A DNA stretch of 64,000 bases from Arthrobacter castelli DSM 16402 (lineage in GTDB: Bacteria > Actinomycetota > Actinomycetes > Actinomycetales > Micrococcaceae): assembly GCF_000430705.1 (NCBI RefSeq), contig NZ_AUMN01000002.1:248001-312000 (forward strand). The letters are read 5' to 3'. Shown here piece after piece: positions 26,301-35,752 of the stretch (its first letter is position 1; every line of letters begins with the position of its first letter). Under the pieces are notes generated by a model. That model was not told where the DNA came from, did no database searches, and was given only the letters and a program-made list of their open reading frames with translations. The translations under genes were made by a program, and so were the position numbers.

Positions 26301-27763
26301 TAACCGACGGCTCCTTCCATTTGGAGTTCAATGAGACGGTTCAGCTCGAGCGCGTATTCCATCGGCAGCTCACGCGCGATCGGCTCGATGAAGCCGCGGA
26401 CAATCATCGCCATAGCCTCGTCTTCGGGCAATCCGCGCGACTGCAGGTAGAACAGCTGCTCTTCGCTCACCCGCGACACCGTGGCCTCGTGGCCCATGGT
26501 GACGTCGTCTTCGCGGATGTCCACGTACGGGTATGTGTCCGAACGGGAGATGGTGTCCACGAGCAGGGCGTCACACCGCACGGTGTTCGCCGAGTGTTCG
26601 GCGCCTTCACGCACCTGGACCAGTCCGCGGTAGGCGGCACGGCCACCGCCGCGGGCCACCGACTTGGAGATGATGGAGGACTTGGTGTTCGGAGCAATGT
26701 GCACCATCTTGGAACCGGTGTCCTGGTGCTGGCCCTCGCCGGCGAAAGCAACGGAGAGGGTCTCGCCCTTGGCATGCTCGCCGGTCAGGTAGACGGCCGG
26801 GTACTTCTGGGTCACCTTGGAGCCGATGTTGCCGTCGATCCATTCCATGGTGGCGCCTTCGTGCGCGATGGCACGCTTGGTCACCAGGTTGTACACGTTG
26901 TTCGACCAGTTCTGGATGGTGGTGTAGCGGACGCGGGAGTTCTTCTTGCAGATGATCTCCACCACCGCCGAGTGCAGGGAATCCGAGGTGTAGATCGGCG
27001 CCGTGCAGCCTTCGATGTAGTGCACGTAGGAGCCCTCGTCGGCGATGATCAGGGTCCGCTCGAACTGGCCCATGTTCTCGGTGTTAATCCGGAAGTAGGC
27101 CTGCAGCGGAATCTCGACGTGGACGCCCTTGGGCACGTAGACGAACGAGCCGCCCGACCATACGGCCGAGTTGAGCGAAGCAAACTTGTTGTCGCCCACG
27201 GGAATGACGGTGCCGAAGTACTCTTCGAAGATCTCCGGGTGTTCCCGCAGCGCCGTGTCCGTGTCCATGAAGATGACGCCCTGCGCCTCCAGGTCTTCAC
27301 GGATCTGGTGGTAGACGACCTCGGATTCGTACTGTGCGGCGACACCGGCCACCAGCCGGCTGCGCTCCGCTTCGGGGATGCCAAGCTTTTCGTACGTATT
27401 GCGGATGTCTTCGGGGAGGTCTTCCCAGCTCTGCGCCTGCCGCTCAGTGGAGCGAACGAAGTACTTGATGTTGTCGAAGTCGATGCCGGACAAGTCGGCG
27501 CCCCAGGTGGGCATCGGCTTGCGGTCAAAGTATTTCAACCCCTTCAGGCGCATCTTCAGCATCCATTCCGGCTCATCCTTCTTGGCCGAAATGTCACGCA
27601 CGACTTCATTGTCAACCCCTCGGCGCGCTGCGGCTCCGGCTGCGTCGGAATCCGACCAGCCGTACTCGTAGCTGCCGATGCCCTCGAGCTCCGGGTTCTT
27701 CTCCAGAATGTCGCTAATGACTGGACTGGACGTATCAGTGTCACGAACTGTTTGTTCCGTCAT
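26300..27763 (-). CDS. sufB: Fe-S cluster assembly protein SufB
   Basis: A 487-residue scaffold subunit on which the Suf system assembles clusters. The start at 27763 ([20 protein letters not shown]) has AGGAAGG upstream. Conserved blocks include [73 protein letters not shown] with the conserved Cys, and a C-terminal [22 protein letters not shown]. Length is usual for SufB, and no intein interrupts it, which is worth noting because mycobacterial sufB often carries one. It follows sufR by 32 bp on the same strand. Confidence 0.97.
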   Translation of the reverse strand: MTEQTVRDTDTSSPVISDILEKNPELEGIGSYEYGWSDSDAAGAAARRGVDNEVVRDISAKKDEPEWMLKMRLKGLKYFDRKPMPTWGADLSGIDFDNIKYFVRSTERQAQSWEDLPEDIRNTYEKLGIPEAERSRLVAGVAAQYESEVVYHQIREDLEAQGVIFMDTDTALREHPEIFEEYFGTVIPVGDNKFASLNSAVWSGGSFVYVPKGVHVEIPLQAYFRINTENMGQFERTLIIADEGSYVHYIEGCTAPIYTSDSLHSAVVEIICKKNSRVRYTTIQNWSNNVYNLVTKRAIAHEGATMEWIDGNIGSKVTQKYPAVYLTGEHAKGETLSVAFAGEGQHQDTGSKMVHIAPNTKSSIISKSVARGGGRAAYRGLVQVREGAEHSANTVRCDALLVDTISRSDTYPYVDIREDDVTMGHEATVSRVSEEQLFYLQSRGLPEDEAMAMIVRGFIEPIARELPMEYALELNRLIELQMEGAVG

Positions 27764-27795
27764 TACGGCCTTCCTCTTCGGTGGTTGACCAACGC

Positions 27796-28551
27796 TTACC
27801 GCGCTGGCTTGGTACTTGCCCGACCCGTAGGAACATGGGTCGTACAAACATGTCCCCCGCTGGCCAATGTGGACAACCGCCGCACATCGACGCCGATCAA
27901 GCGGGCAAAAACTTCGGTCTCCGCGTCGCAGAAGACCGGAAACTCGGCGGCCAGGTCCTGCACCGGGCAGTGCCCCTGGCACAATTGCACACTCCCCAAC
28001 CCTTCCACGGAGCTGCTGTGCGCCGGTGCCGGAACGGAGGCGGAGGAGGCAGAGAAGCCATCCTTGGACAGGGCCTCGGCGAGGGCTTCGGTCCGGGCTT
28101 CGACGTCGGTGCCGGCAGCCTCGACAGCCGGCCGGTACCGCTCTTCCATATCTGCGTAGCGGCGCCGCGCGAATTCCTCGACGGCGGCCGGACCCGCTTG
28201 CCTGGTCAGTTCAGTCAGTGCTTGCCGCGCGATGTCCAGATAATCGTCTCCCAGGTGCTGCTGGCCACGTTTGGTCAGCACGTAGCGGCGCGATGGGCGC
28301 CCGGCGCCGGTGGCCTTGCTCACCAGCTTCACTTCGATCATTTCGTCGCGGGACAGCGCGTCGAGGTGCCGGCGCACGGCTGCAGGGGTGAATCCCAGCG
28401 TCTCCCCCAGTGCTGCTGCACTCACCGGGCCGTGTTCCAGTACCGCACCGAGGACTTTGTCCCTGGTGCGTTCCTCTGCTTCCCGGGCGGTCGACGGCCC
28501 GGACGAAGAATCACTCACGGAATACACAACACAATCATGACGTAATTTCAT
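27796..28551 (-). CDS. sufR: SufR-type Fe-S responsive transcriptional regulator
   Basis: A 251-residue DNA-binding regulator of the suf operon. The N-terminal winged-helix domain is at about residues 25-95 ([36 protein letters not shown]). The C-terminal part has the cysteine cluster that holds the Fe-S cofactor: CQGHC, Cys in FPVFCDAE and GGHVCTTH. SufR represses suf when it carries a cluster. The start is uncertain: ATG at 28551 (MKLRHDC) is listed, ATG-like frames run to 28590, and GTG at 28518 (MSDSSSG) is also possible. The short gap to sufB fits one transcript from the sufR promoter. Confidence 0.9.
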   Translation of the reverse strand: MKLRHDCVVYSVSDSSSGPSTAREAEERTRDKVLGAVLEHGPVSAAALGETLGFTPAAVRRHLDALSRDEMIEVKLVSKATGAGRPSRRYVLTKRGQQHLGDDYLDIARQALTELTRQAGPAAVEEFARRRYADMEERYRPAVEAAGTDVEARTEALAEALSKDGFSASSASVPAPAHSSSVEGLGSVQLCQGHCPVQDLAAEFPVFCDAETEVFARLIGVDVRRLSTLASGGHVCTTHVPTGRASTKPAR

Positions 28552-28670
28552 TCCCGGTTCCAGTAAGGCAACCCTTCGCCGGGCCCTCAAGTCCTCACTC
28601 CCGAAACCACGCCGGAAAACCGTGGCCGCACGGGACCTGCACCCGGAATGCCAGGCCGTACTACGTCACG

Positions 28671-28676
28671 TAGAAT
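28671..28676 (+). promoter_or_regulatory. -10 element (TAGAAT) for leaderless ABC exporter gene
   Basis: TAGAAT ends 6 nt before the GTG at 28683, with no Shine-Dalgarno sequence between. This fits a leaderless transcript that begins at the start codon. The promoter would serve the ABC exporter genes and probably ctaA. Confidence 0.55.
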
Positions 28677-28682
28677 GGTTGG

Positions 28683-29648
28683 GTGCTCCGTTCCAACCGC
28701 TCCGATCCGCCCTGTCTGAACATCGACGGGCTGGTTAAGGATTTCGGACCGTTGCCTTCGCTGGAAGGCAAAATGGTGCGAGTGCTCGACGGCGTCGCCC
28801 TTCAAGCATACCGCGGACAGGTGACGGCCCTGCTGGGCGCCAATGGAGCAGGAAAGACCACCACCATCGAATGCGCCCAGGGATTGCTGTCCCGGGACGG
28901 GGGCACCGTGAGCCTGCTGGGCGAGGATCCGGCACGGGCGACATCGAGCCTCCGGGCCCGCGTCGGGGTGATGCTCCAGGATGGCGGACTCCCGCCGGCG
29001 GCCCGGCCGCTTGCCCTGCTGCGCCACATTGCCGGCATGTACAGCCGGCCGGCCGATATCGACGCACTTGTGGCCCGGCTCGGTATCGGCAGTTTCGCCG
29101 GCACGCCGGTCCGCCGGCTCTCCGGAGGACAGAAGCAGCGGTTGGCGATGGCTGCGGCCTTGGCCGGTGATCCCGAAGTGCTGTTCCTGGATGAGCCCTC
29201 TGCCGGTTTGGATCCCCAGTCACGGGCGATCGTCTTCGACCTGGTCCGGGAGCTGCGGGATGAGGGGCTGGGAATTGTCCTCACCACCCACCTGCTCGAC
29301 GACGCCCAGCGACTGGCCGACTACGTATACATTGTCGACGCCGGCAGGACAGTCACGCACGGCACCGTTCCGGATTTGATCAATGCCACCCGTCCGACCG
29401 AATCGGGACGGGTGCTGACCTTCGAGGCAGTGCCGGGACTCGATGTGGCGTCGATAGTGCCAGGCCATTTGTCCGCCGTGGAGACCCGGCCCGGCAGCTA
29501 TACCGTCACCGGACCGCTGGCGGCGGCCGACCTCGCGGTGCTGGCGCAGGCATGGGATGCCGCCGGGGTCATGCCGACGGCGTTGCAGCTGTCTCCCAGA
29601 AGCCTGGAGGATGTCTTCCTCGAGGTATCCGGGAAGGAACTTCCGTGA
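28683..29648 (+). CDS. ABC exporter ATP-binding protein, upstream of ctaA
   Basis: A 321-residue ATPase with a GTG start. Walker A is GANGAGKTT (about residue 55), signature LSGGQKQRLAMAAAL, Walker B VLFLDEPSAGLDPQ, and switch His in LTTHLLDDAQRLADYV. A longer C-terminal region (about residues 235-321) resembles those of drug or heme-type exporters (DrrA/CcmA-like). Its stop overlaps the permease start by 4 bases (GTGA). The pair sits directly before ctaA, an arrangement often seen in Micrococcales, so a role in heme or cytochrome assembly is plausible; the substrate is unknown. Confidence 0.9.
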   Translation: MLRSNRSDPPCLNIDGLVKDFGPLPSLEGKMVRVLDGVALQAYRGQVTALLGANGAGKTTTIECAQGLLSRDGGTVSLLGEDPARATSSLRARVGVMLQDGGLPPAARPLALLRHIAGMYSRPADIDALVARLGIGSFAGTPVRRLSGGQKQRLAMAAALAGDPEVLFLDEPSAGLDPQSRAIVFDLVRELRDEGLGIVLTTHLLDDAQRLADYVYIVDAGRTVTHGTVPDLINATRPTESGRVLTFEAVPGLDVASIVPGHLSAVETRPGSYTVTGPLAAADLAVLAQAWDAAGVMPTALQLSPRSLEDVFLEVSGKELP

Positions 29649-30397
29649 GCGCGCCGGCACCCCTGGCGCGGCGGATCGCGCTGCAAGGCGGCTACGAAAC
29701 CATGTGCATGCTGCGCAATGGCGAGCAGCTGATCCTGGCCATTGTGCTGCCCCTGCTGGCCCTTGTCGGCCTGGCAGTCACTCCGCTACTGGATCCGCTC
29801 ACCTCACCGGGGACCGGCCGGGTGGATATTGCCACACCCGGAGTGCTGGCTTTGTGCGCGATGTCCACGGCATTCACCGGCCAGGGCATCGCCACCGGAT
29901 TCGACCGCCGCTACGGCGTGCTCCGGTTCTTGTCCACCACCCCGCTTGGCCGCACCGGGCTGATTGCCGGCAAAGCCGTGGCAGTGGCCGTGGTGCTGGG
30001 CCTGCAGGTGCTGGTGATCAGCGCTGTTGCACTCCTGATGGGGTGGAGCCCGTCTCCGGCCGGGATTGCGGTGGCTATACTGCTGCTGGCCCTTGGGGCG
30101 GCGGCGTTCACTGCCCTGGGACTGTTGGTGGCCGGAACCGTCCGGCCCGAAGCGACCCTTGCCATCACCAACCTGTTGTGGATCCTGCTGGCGGCCGGCG
30201 GCGGGATCGTGATCCCGCCCGAAGCCCTGCCCGGCCAATTGGCCGGGCTCGTCCAATTGCTCCCGTCCGGGGCGTTGGGCGAGGCGCTGCGCAGTGCCCT
30301 GCTTGCCGGACAGTTCAATTTCACTGCCTTCCTGGTGCTGGCCGGTTGGACAGTGCTTTCCGGGGTGGCGGCCGTCCGATGGTTCAAATGGAGTTAA
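29645..30397 (+). CDS. ABC exporter permease (ABC-2 type), upstream of ctaA
   Basis: A 250-residue ABC-2 type membrane permease with about six transmembrane helices, translated from a GTG that overlaps the ATPase stop codon. Typical segments include an amphipathic N-terminus (YETMCMLRNGEQLILAIVLPLLALVGLA), TGFDRRYGVLRFLSTTPLGRTGLIAGK and the final PSGALGEALRSALL. The order ATPase-permease-ctaA, with 3 bp between the permease stop and the ctaA ATG, implies one operon. Heme, lipid or another hydrophobic compound could be moved; nothing in the sequence decides this. Confidence 0.9.
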   Translation: MSAPAPLARRIALQGGYETMCMLRNGEQLILAIVLPLLALVGLAVTPLLDPLTSPGTGRVDIATPGVLALCAMSTAFTGQGIATGFDRRYGVLRFLSTTPLGRTGLIAGKAVAVAVVLGLQVLVISAVALLMGWSPSPAGIAVAILLLALGAAAFTALGLLVAGTVRPEATLAITNLLWILLAAGGGIVIPPEALPGQLAGLVQLLPSGALGEALRSALLAGQFNFTAFLVLAGWTVLSGVAAVRWFKWS

Positions 30398-30400
30398 ACG

Positions 30401-31405
30401 ATGTCTGATCATTCCTCTGGCCGCAATGGCGAAGCAACCGGTCTCCGTTCACTGGCCGCCCGGCTGCCCGGAGGCGTCACGCGCACCGTGCGCGGACTGG
30501 CAATTGCCTCGCTCGTGTCACAGGTGCTGATTGTTGTCACTGGTGGGGCCGTTCGGCTGACTGCGTCCGGGCTGGGCTGCCCGACGTGGCCGCAGTGCAC
30601 CGCCGAGTCGCTGATTAATACACCGGAAATGGGCATTCACGGGATCATTGAATTCGGCAACCGGACCTTGACGTTCGTGCTGACGTTCATCGCCTTTGCC
30701 ATGCTGCTGGCGGTATGGCGGTTCCGGCGTCAACGCCGTGACCTGTTCTTCCTGTCCATCGCACTGCTGGCGGGCATTCCGGCGCAGGCTTTGATTGGTG
30801 GAATCACTGTGCTGACCCAGTTGAACCCTTGGGTCGTGGGCTGGCACTTCATCGTCTCCATGACGCTGATTGCCTTGGCCACTCTGTTGGTCAACCGTGC
30901 CCGCCCGATGCCGGCCGGCACCGGCGACGGCCATGGTCCAACCCGCGCCTCCACGACGGTGCGGCAGGTGCTCGTTGCCATCGGTGTGCTCACTGCCATA
31001 ACCGTGATGCTCGGTGTTATCGTCACCGGGTCCGGCCCCCACGCCGGTGATGCAGACGCTCCGCGCAACGGGCTCGATCCGGAATTGATGACCCGGATAC
31101 ATGTCGCACCGGTATATCTGCTGGTGGCCGCCACGGCGGCGGCCCTTATTCTCGTCTACCGCAGGCATCACCACCGCCAGCTGCGGCAGGCCATGGTGAT
31201 GCTCGCCGTCGTCGTCCTGTTGCAAGGCATGGTGGGTTACATCCAGCACTTCACCGGGTTGCCGGTCATGCTTGTGGCGCTGCACATGCTGGGAGCATCG
31301 CTGCTGGTGTGCGCCGCGACCAATGCCATCGACAAGGGCCTGGGCCGCGGTCTTCCGCCGGTTGAAACGCAGCCGTCGTCCAGCACGGCGCGCCTGAGCC
31401 GCTAG
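30401..31405 (+). CDS. ctaA: Heme A synthase (CtaA/COX15)
   Basis: A 334-residue membrane enzyme that oxidises heme O to heme A for cytochrome c oxidase. It shows eight transmembrane helices with the four-helix repeats: VLIVVTGGAVRLTASGLGCPTWPQC (helix 1 and the extracellular pair of cysteines), IIEFGNRTLT with a heme-ligand His before it, QALIGGITVLTQLNPWVVGWHF, VIVTGSGPHAGD, and the C-terminal RIHVAPVYLLV and GLPVMLVALHMLGASLL. The stop overlaps the stop of the convergent aldolase gene. It functions with CtaB, encoded 2 kb away, and with SURF1. Confidence 0.95.
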   Translation: MSDHSSGRNGEATGLRSLAARLPGGVTRTVRGLAIASLVSQVLIVVTGGAVRLTASGLGCPTWPQCTAESLINTPEMGIHGIIEFGNRTLTFVLTFIAFAMLLAVWRFRRQRRDLFFLSIALLAGIPAQALIGGITVLTQLNPWVVGWHFIVSMTLIALATLLVNRARPMPAGTGDGHGPTRASTTVRQVLVAIGVLTAITVMLGVIVTGSGPHAGDADAPRNGLDPELMTRIHVAPVYLLVAATAAALILVYRRHHHRQLRQAMVMLAVVVLLQGMVGYIQHFTGLPVMLVALHMLGASLLVCAATNAIDKGLGRGLPPVETQPSSSTARLSR

Positions 31406-32289
31406 ACGTGATCGATCAGCCGCGCCAGGTCGCGCTGCTGACTTCCCGGAACCGGCAGCAGCGGAAGCCGTGGGTCACCGGCGTCCCAGCCACAGGCCCG
31501 GGCCAGCGAGTGCAGACTGCTCAGTTCGCGCTGGGCGGCAAGTGTGTGAATCACCGGTGTCAGGATTTCGCGGCAGGCAGCAAAGCCGGCATTGTCGCCT
31601 GAGACCAGGGCAGCCCGCAGTGTCAGGTACAGCTCGGGAAGCAGCGCGGCAGCCCCGGAATGCCAGGCATCGGCGGCAACGGCGTTATCCACGATGGCCG
31701 GGTCGCCGCTGATCCCATGGGCGAAGCCCTCCGACGTTGTCTCCTGTACAGCGGCGGCACGCGCCATGAAAGTCTCAGGCGTGCCGGCGGGATCTTTCAG
31801 CGCAACAACGTTGGACAGTGTGGACAACTCCCCGACCAGTTCAACGGGGAAATCGAATTGGGTGGTGCCGGGATTGTTATACAGGCAGATTGGCAACTCG
31901 GTGCGGCCCGCAAGCGTCCGCGTCTGGGCCGCGACTTCCTCGGCCATCAGCGGCACATATGAGACAGCGGAGACGACCAGCCCGGCAGCGCCGGCATCTT
32001 CGGCATCCGCGGCGAAGGTCAGGATCTCCCGGGTGCCCACCGCGCTGACACCGGCGTAGACGGACACCTGCTTGTCTGTTCCAGCGGCTTCTTCCACGGC
32101 GGTTGCGACCACCCCGGCACGTTCCGTCCGGTCAAGGTAGGCGAAACTGCCCGAACTGCCCAGTACGGTGATCGAGTCGACGCCGGAAGCAACCAGCGAA
32201 CTGGTCATTCGCCTCAGTTCGGCGTAGTTAACCGCGCCATCGGCGGCAAACGGGGTGATCGGATAAGCGACGACGCCGGTGAAGTCCAT
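31402..32289 (-). CDS. Dihydrodipicolinate synthase-family aldolase, substrate unknown
   Basis: A 295-residue TIM-barrel class I aldolase of the DapA/NAL family. The Schiff-base lysine is Lys165 (VVALKDPAG) and the proton-relay tyrosine is Tyr137 (CLYNNPG). The loop that in true DapA reads GTTGE is GSSGS here (residues 44-48), so it is unlikely to be the lysine-pathway enzyme. Other members cleave or make sugar acids or hydroxyproline products. TAGCAT lies 6 nt before the ATG, which suggests a leaderless transcript. It lies between ctaA (converging, overlapping by 4 bases) and ctaB on its own strand. Confidence 0.9.
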   Translation of the reverse strand: MDFTGVVAYPITPFAADGAVNYAELRRMTSSLVASGVDSITVLGSSGSFAYLDRTERAGVVATAVEEAAGTDKQVSVYAGVSAVGTREILTFAADAEDAGAAGLVVSAVSYVPLMAEEVAAQTRTLAGRTELPICLYNNPGTTQFDFPVELVGELSTLSNVVALKDPAGTPETFMARAAAVQETTSEGFAHGISGDPAIVDNAVAADAWHSGAAALLPELYLTLRAALVSGDNAGFAACREILTPVIHTLAAQRELSSLHSLARACGWDAGDPRLPLLPVPGSQQRDLARLIDHV

Positions 32290-32295
32290 CCGGCC

Positions 32296-32301
32296 ATGCT
32301 A
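32296..32301 (-). promoter_or_regulatory. -10 element (TAGCAT) for leaderless aldolase gene
   Basis: TAGCAT on the minus strand ends 6 nt before the ATG at 32289, with no ribosome binding site between. It lies in the 45-bp gap after ctaB. Confidence 0.5.
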
Positions 32302-32334
32302 TCCGGCTTGTGGCAGGCTTGGGTCAGACCTGTG

Positions 32335-33285
32335 TCAGGCCTGGAACAGCGCCGGACCGATGAAGGGATCAACGGCCAACGCCAGGAACAGCAGCGTCAA
32401 GTAGCTGATGGACCCGTGGAAGACTTTCATCACCGATTTGCCGGTGGTTGTGCCCCGCTGGGCCTGCCGGTGCAGCCGGTGCGACTCATAGAGGAACCAG
32501 AAACCGGCCAGGGCCGCGACGACCGTGTAGGTCCAGCCGGCTCCCCCGACCGGAACCAGCAACAGCGAGCAGGCCACCATGGCCCATGCGTACAGCACGA
32601 TCTGCACGGAAACCACCCTGGCGCCGGCGACGGCGCCCAGCATTGGAACATCCGCATTCCGGTAATCCTCGCTGTAACGCATGGACAGCGGCCAGTAATG
32701 CGGCGGCGTCCAGAGGAATATCACCATGAACAGGATGAACGCGGGCCATTCCACGGTATTGGTCACGGCGGCCCAGGCGATCAGCACGGGCATGCACCCG
32801 GCGGCGCCGCCCCACACAATATTCTGCGACGTCCGGCGCTTCAGGATCAGCGAATAGACCACGACATACAGGAAGATGGCACCCGCCCCCAGCCCGGCGG
32901 TCAGTGGATTGGCGCCGACCCACAGGATGAGCACGGAGGCCAGCCCGAGTATCCAGGCGAAGACGAACGCTTCCCGCTCCGTCAGTTCGCCCGTAACCAG
33001 CGGGCGCTTGTCCGTCCGCTTCATCAGCTTGTCGATATCGCGGTCGATGTAACAATTGAATGCCCCGGCGCTGCCCGCAGCGAAGGAGCCACCGATCAAG
33101 GTGGCGATGATCAACAGCGGGTCCGGGAAGCCCTGTTGGGCGAAGATCATGGTGGGTAACGTGGTCACCAGCAACAGCTCGATCACCCGTGGTTTGGTTA
33201 AGGCCAGATAAGCCTTGGCCTTACCCTTGAAGCCCGTTTTGCCGCCCACAGAAGCGGCAACTGCAGGCGCATGCTGGGTTCGCAC
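32335..33285 (-). CDS. ctaB: Protoheme IX farnesyltransferase (heme O synthase)
   Basis: A 316-residue UbiA-family membrane prenyltransferase that adds a farnesyl chain to heme B to give heme O, the substrate of CtaA. The two Asp-rich motifs are [19 protein letters not shown] (about residues 77-95) and the [13 protein letters not shown] loop; [11 protein letters not shown] is specific to the heme farnesyltransferases. About eight or nine transmembrane helices. The start is GTG at 33285. Divergent from tkt across a gap of about 250 bp that holds promoters for both. Confidence 0.95.
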   Translation of the reverse strand: MRTQHAPAVAASVGGKTGFKGKAKAYLALTKPRVIELLLVTTLPTMIFAQQGFPDPLLIIATLIGGSFAAGSAGAFNCYIDRDIDKLMKRTDKRPLVTGELTEREAFVFAWILGLASVLILWVGANPLTAGLGAGAIFLYVVVYSLILKRRTSQNIVWGGAAGCMPVLIAWAAVTNTVEWPAFILFMVIFLWTPPHYWPLSMRYSEDYRNADVPMLGAVAGARVVSVQIVLYAWAMVACSLLLVPVGGAGWTYTVVAALAGFWFLYESHRLHRQAQRGTTTGKSVMKVFHGSISYLTLLFLALAVDPFIGPALFQA

Positions 33286-33350
33286 GGGACATCACTCTGT
33301 TCTTCGCCGGTCACTTCTTCGAGAGGAAGACGCACCTCCACTCATTCCAA

Positions 33351-33356
33351 TCCTAC
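33351..33356 (-). promoter_or_regulatory. Candidate -10 (TAGGAT) for ctaB
   Basis: TAGGAT on the minus strand, about 65 bp before the ctaB GTG, gives a leader of about 60 nt. No good -35 sequence is seen. Confidence 0.4.
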
Positions 33357-33466
33357 CTGCTGCGGTGGCGGAATCCGGCCATTGTGCTGCCTTCCGCAAC
33401 CATACTACTACGCTCCGTAGAACAATTCCGCCCGTGCGCGGGAAACCACTCCCGACGACATGAACA

Positions 33467-33480
33467 GGATCTGCAGATCC
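33467..33480. promoter_or_regulatory. 14-bp palindrome over the -35 region of tkt
   Basis: GGATCTGCAGATCC is a perfect palindrome. It lies 9 bp before TAAGGT (33490-33495), so it covers the -35 of that candidate promoter. The position suits an operator for a dimeric repressor; the regulator is unknown. Confidence 0.4.
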
Positions 33481-33489
33481 GTTTAGGAC

Positions 33490-33495
33490 TAAGGT
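33490..33495 (+). promoter_or_regulatory. Candidate -10 (TAAGGT) for the tkt operon
   Basis: TAAGGT would start transcription near 33502, leaving about 39 nt before the GTG at 33541, with GAGAGGGG in the leader as ribosome binding site. Confidence 0.4.
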
Positions 33496-33540
33496 TGTAG
33501 GCGAGCGAATATGTCCATTCACGAGAGGGGCCGTAGAAAC

Positions 33541-35724
33541 GTGCTATATCTGGAAGAGCAACTGAACTGGAGCGACCTTGATCAGCGGGCAGTCGATACC
33601 GTGCGGGTATTGGCGGCCGACGCCGTGGAGAAGGTCGGCAACGGACACCCCGGCACGGCGATGAGCCTTGCTCCGGCCGCCTACATGATCTTTCAGAAGT
33701 TCATGCGGCACGACCCTTCGGATCCCGATTGGACGGGTCGTGACCGCTTCGTCCTCTCCCCCGGACATACTTCGCTGACGCTGTATATCCAATTGTTCCT
33801 GTCCGGCTACGGACTGGAAGTGGAGGACCTCGAGCAGTTCCGCACCTGGGGGTCGCAGACTCCCGGCCACCCGGAATACCGTCACACCACCGGCGTCGAG
33901 ATCACCACCGGGCCGTTGGGACAGGGCCTGGCGACCTCGGTCGGATTCGCATATTCGGCGCGGCGGACGCGTGGCCTGATGGACCCCGAGGCGCCTGTGG
34001 GTGCCAGCCCGTTCGATCACACCATTTATGTGATTGCCTCCGACGGCGACCTGCAGGAAGGTGTTACCTCCGAGGCATCCTCGCTGGCCGGCCACCAGGA
34101 ACTGGGCAATCTGGTGGTGCTCTACGACCAGAACCACATTTCGATCGAGGACGATACCGAAATTTCCTTCTCGGAAGATGTGCTGAAGCGCTACGAGGCG
34201 TACGGCTGGCACGTGCAGCGGGTGGATTGGACCAGGACCGGCGACTACGCCGAAGACCTCACGGCCCTGTATTCGGCGTTGAAGGCGGCCAAGGAAGAAA
34301 CCACCAAGCCCTCGATCATTGCCTTGCGCACCATCATCGGCTGGCCCGCCCCGACCAAGCAGAACACCGGCAAGATCCACGGGTCGGCGCTGGGCGCCGA
34401 CGAGGTGGCGGCCGTCAAACAGCACCTCGGCTTTGATCCTGAGCAGCATTTCCAGGTCGACGCCGAAGTGCTCGACCATGCCCGCCAGGTGGTGACGCGG
34501 GGCAAGGAAGAACGCGCCGAATGGGAGAAGGATTTCTCCGCCTGGAAGGAAACCAACCCCCAGGAAGCCAAGCTGCTGCAGCGCATGGCCGCACAGCAGC
34601 TGCCCGAAGGCTGGACGGATCAATTGCCCGTTTTCCCAGCCGGAGAGGACTTGTCCACCCGGAAGGCTTCCGGTAAGGTGCTCAATTCCATCGGGCCGGT
34701 GCTGCCGGAGCTGTGGGGCGGTTCGGCTGACCTGGCCGAGTCCAACAACACCACCATCGAAGGCTCCCCGTCGTTCGTGCCGGCGTCCAAGCAGACGGAC
34801 ATGTTCCCGGGGAACCCGTACGGGCGCGTGCTGCACTTCGGCATCCGCGAGCACGCCGCGGCCGCCATCGTCAATGGCATCGCCATGCACGCCGGCACCC
34901 GTGCCTTCGCCGGCACGTTCCTGATCTTCAGCGACTACCAGCGGCCCGCCATCCGGCTGGGTGCCCTGATGGGCGTTCCGGCTGTCTACGTGTGGACCCA
35001 TGACTCGATCGGGCTGGGTGAAGACGGTCCGACCCACCAGCCGGTGGAGCAGCTGTCCTCGCTGCGGGCTATCCCGGGGCTGGACGTGGTCCGCCCGGGT
35101 GATCCGAACGAGGTTGCCGTTGCCTGGCGGACCATCCTGGAAAACACGGAGAACCCCGCCGGTATTGTGCTGACGCGGCAGAACATCCCCACCTTCGAGC
35201 GGGGAACCGGCGAGGCTTCGGGCAATACGTTCGCCTCGGCCGAGGGTGTTGCCCGCGGCGGCTATGTGCTCGCCGAAGCCGACGGCGGACGGCCGGAGGT
35301 CATCCTGATCGGGACCGGTTCCGAGGTCCAGCTCGCCGTGCAGGCCCGCGAGGAGCTGCAGGCCGCCGGTGTGGCAACCAGGGTGGTTTCCATGCCGTGC
35401 GTTGAGTGGTTCGACAAGCAGGATGAGCAGTACCGCGAAACCGTGCTCCCCTCCAGCGTGCGCGCCCGGGTCTCCGTGGAGGCCGGGATCGCCCAAAGCT
35501 GGCGGGACCTGATCGGGGACGCCGGCCGGGCCGTATCGCTTGAGCACTTCGGAGCCTCAGCCGACTACAAGACCTTGTTCCGCGAATTCGGAATCACCTC
35601 CGAGGCAGTGGTGGCGGCGGCCCGTGAGTCGTTGCAGGCCGTACAGTCCGGCGACCTGCCGTTGAACCACTCATCCGGTGCAGCCTCCGGACACGCAGCT
35701 TCGACCACCGGCGACCTGCCGTAG
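33541..35724 (+). CDS. tkt: Transketolase
   Basis: A 727-residue thiamine diphosphate enzyme of the non-oxidative pentose phosphate pathway. Blocks: [16 protein letters not shown] near residue 30, the cofactor site [18 protein letters not shown], then LYDQN, the pyrimidine domain with [16 protein letters not shown], and the C-terminal [12 protein letters not shown] and [14 protein letters not shown] at 33541 is chosen because GAGAGGGG precedes it and homology to other transketolases starts soon after; ATG at 33511 is the longer alternative. It heads the tkt-tal-pgi-zwf-opcA-pgl operon. The last 25 residues carry a duplicated TGDLP motif not seen in the enzyme family. Confidence 0.95.
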   Translation: MLYLEEQLNWSDLDQRAVDTVRVLAADAVEKVGNGHPGTAMSLAPAAYMIFQKFMRHDPSDPDWTGRDRFVLSPGHTSLTLYIQLFLSGYGLEVEDLEQFRTWGSQTPGHPEYRHTTGVEITTGPLGQGLATSVGFAYSARRTRGLMDPEAPVGASPFDHTIYVIASDGDLQEGVTSEASSLAGHQELGNLVVLYDQNHISIEDDTEISFSEDVLKRYEAYGWHVQRVDWTRTGDYAEDLTALYSALKAAKEETTKPSIIALRTIIGWPAPTKQNTGKIHGSALGADEVAAVKQHLGFDPEQHFQVDAEVLDHARQVVTRGKEERAEWEKDFSAWKETNPQEAKLLQRMAAQQLPEGWTDQLPVFPAGEDLSTRKASGKVLNSIGPVLPELWGGSADLAESNNTTIEGSPSFVPASKQTDMFPGNPYGRVLHFGIREHAAAAIVNGIAMHAGTRAFAGTFLIFSDYQRPAIRLGALMGVPAVYVWTHDSIGLGEDGPTHQPVEQLSSLRAIPGLDVVRPGDPNEVAVAWRTILENTENPAGIVLTRQNIPTFERGTGEASGNTFASAEGVARGGYVLAEADGGRPEVILIGTGSEVQLAVQAREELQAAGVATRVVSMPCVEWFDKQDEQYRETVLPSSVRARVSVEAGIAQSWRDLIGDAGRAVSLEHFGASADYKTLFREFGITSEAVVAAARESLQAVQSGDLPLNHSSGAASGHAASTTGDLP

Positions 35725-35752
35725 CCACGTCACGAAGACGAAGGAGAATCTC

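Noticed and set aside
26300-27763. Intein in sufB
   Set aside because: The protein has normal SufB length and unbroken motifs, with no splicing blocks.
26321-28159. A 612-codon frame opposite sufB and sufR
   Set aside because: No domain, and it crosses two well-supported genes on the other strand.
33544-35547. A 667-codon antisense frame opposite tkt
   Set aside because: Same GC-driven shadow effect; composition is Gly/Arg/His-rich without any motif.
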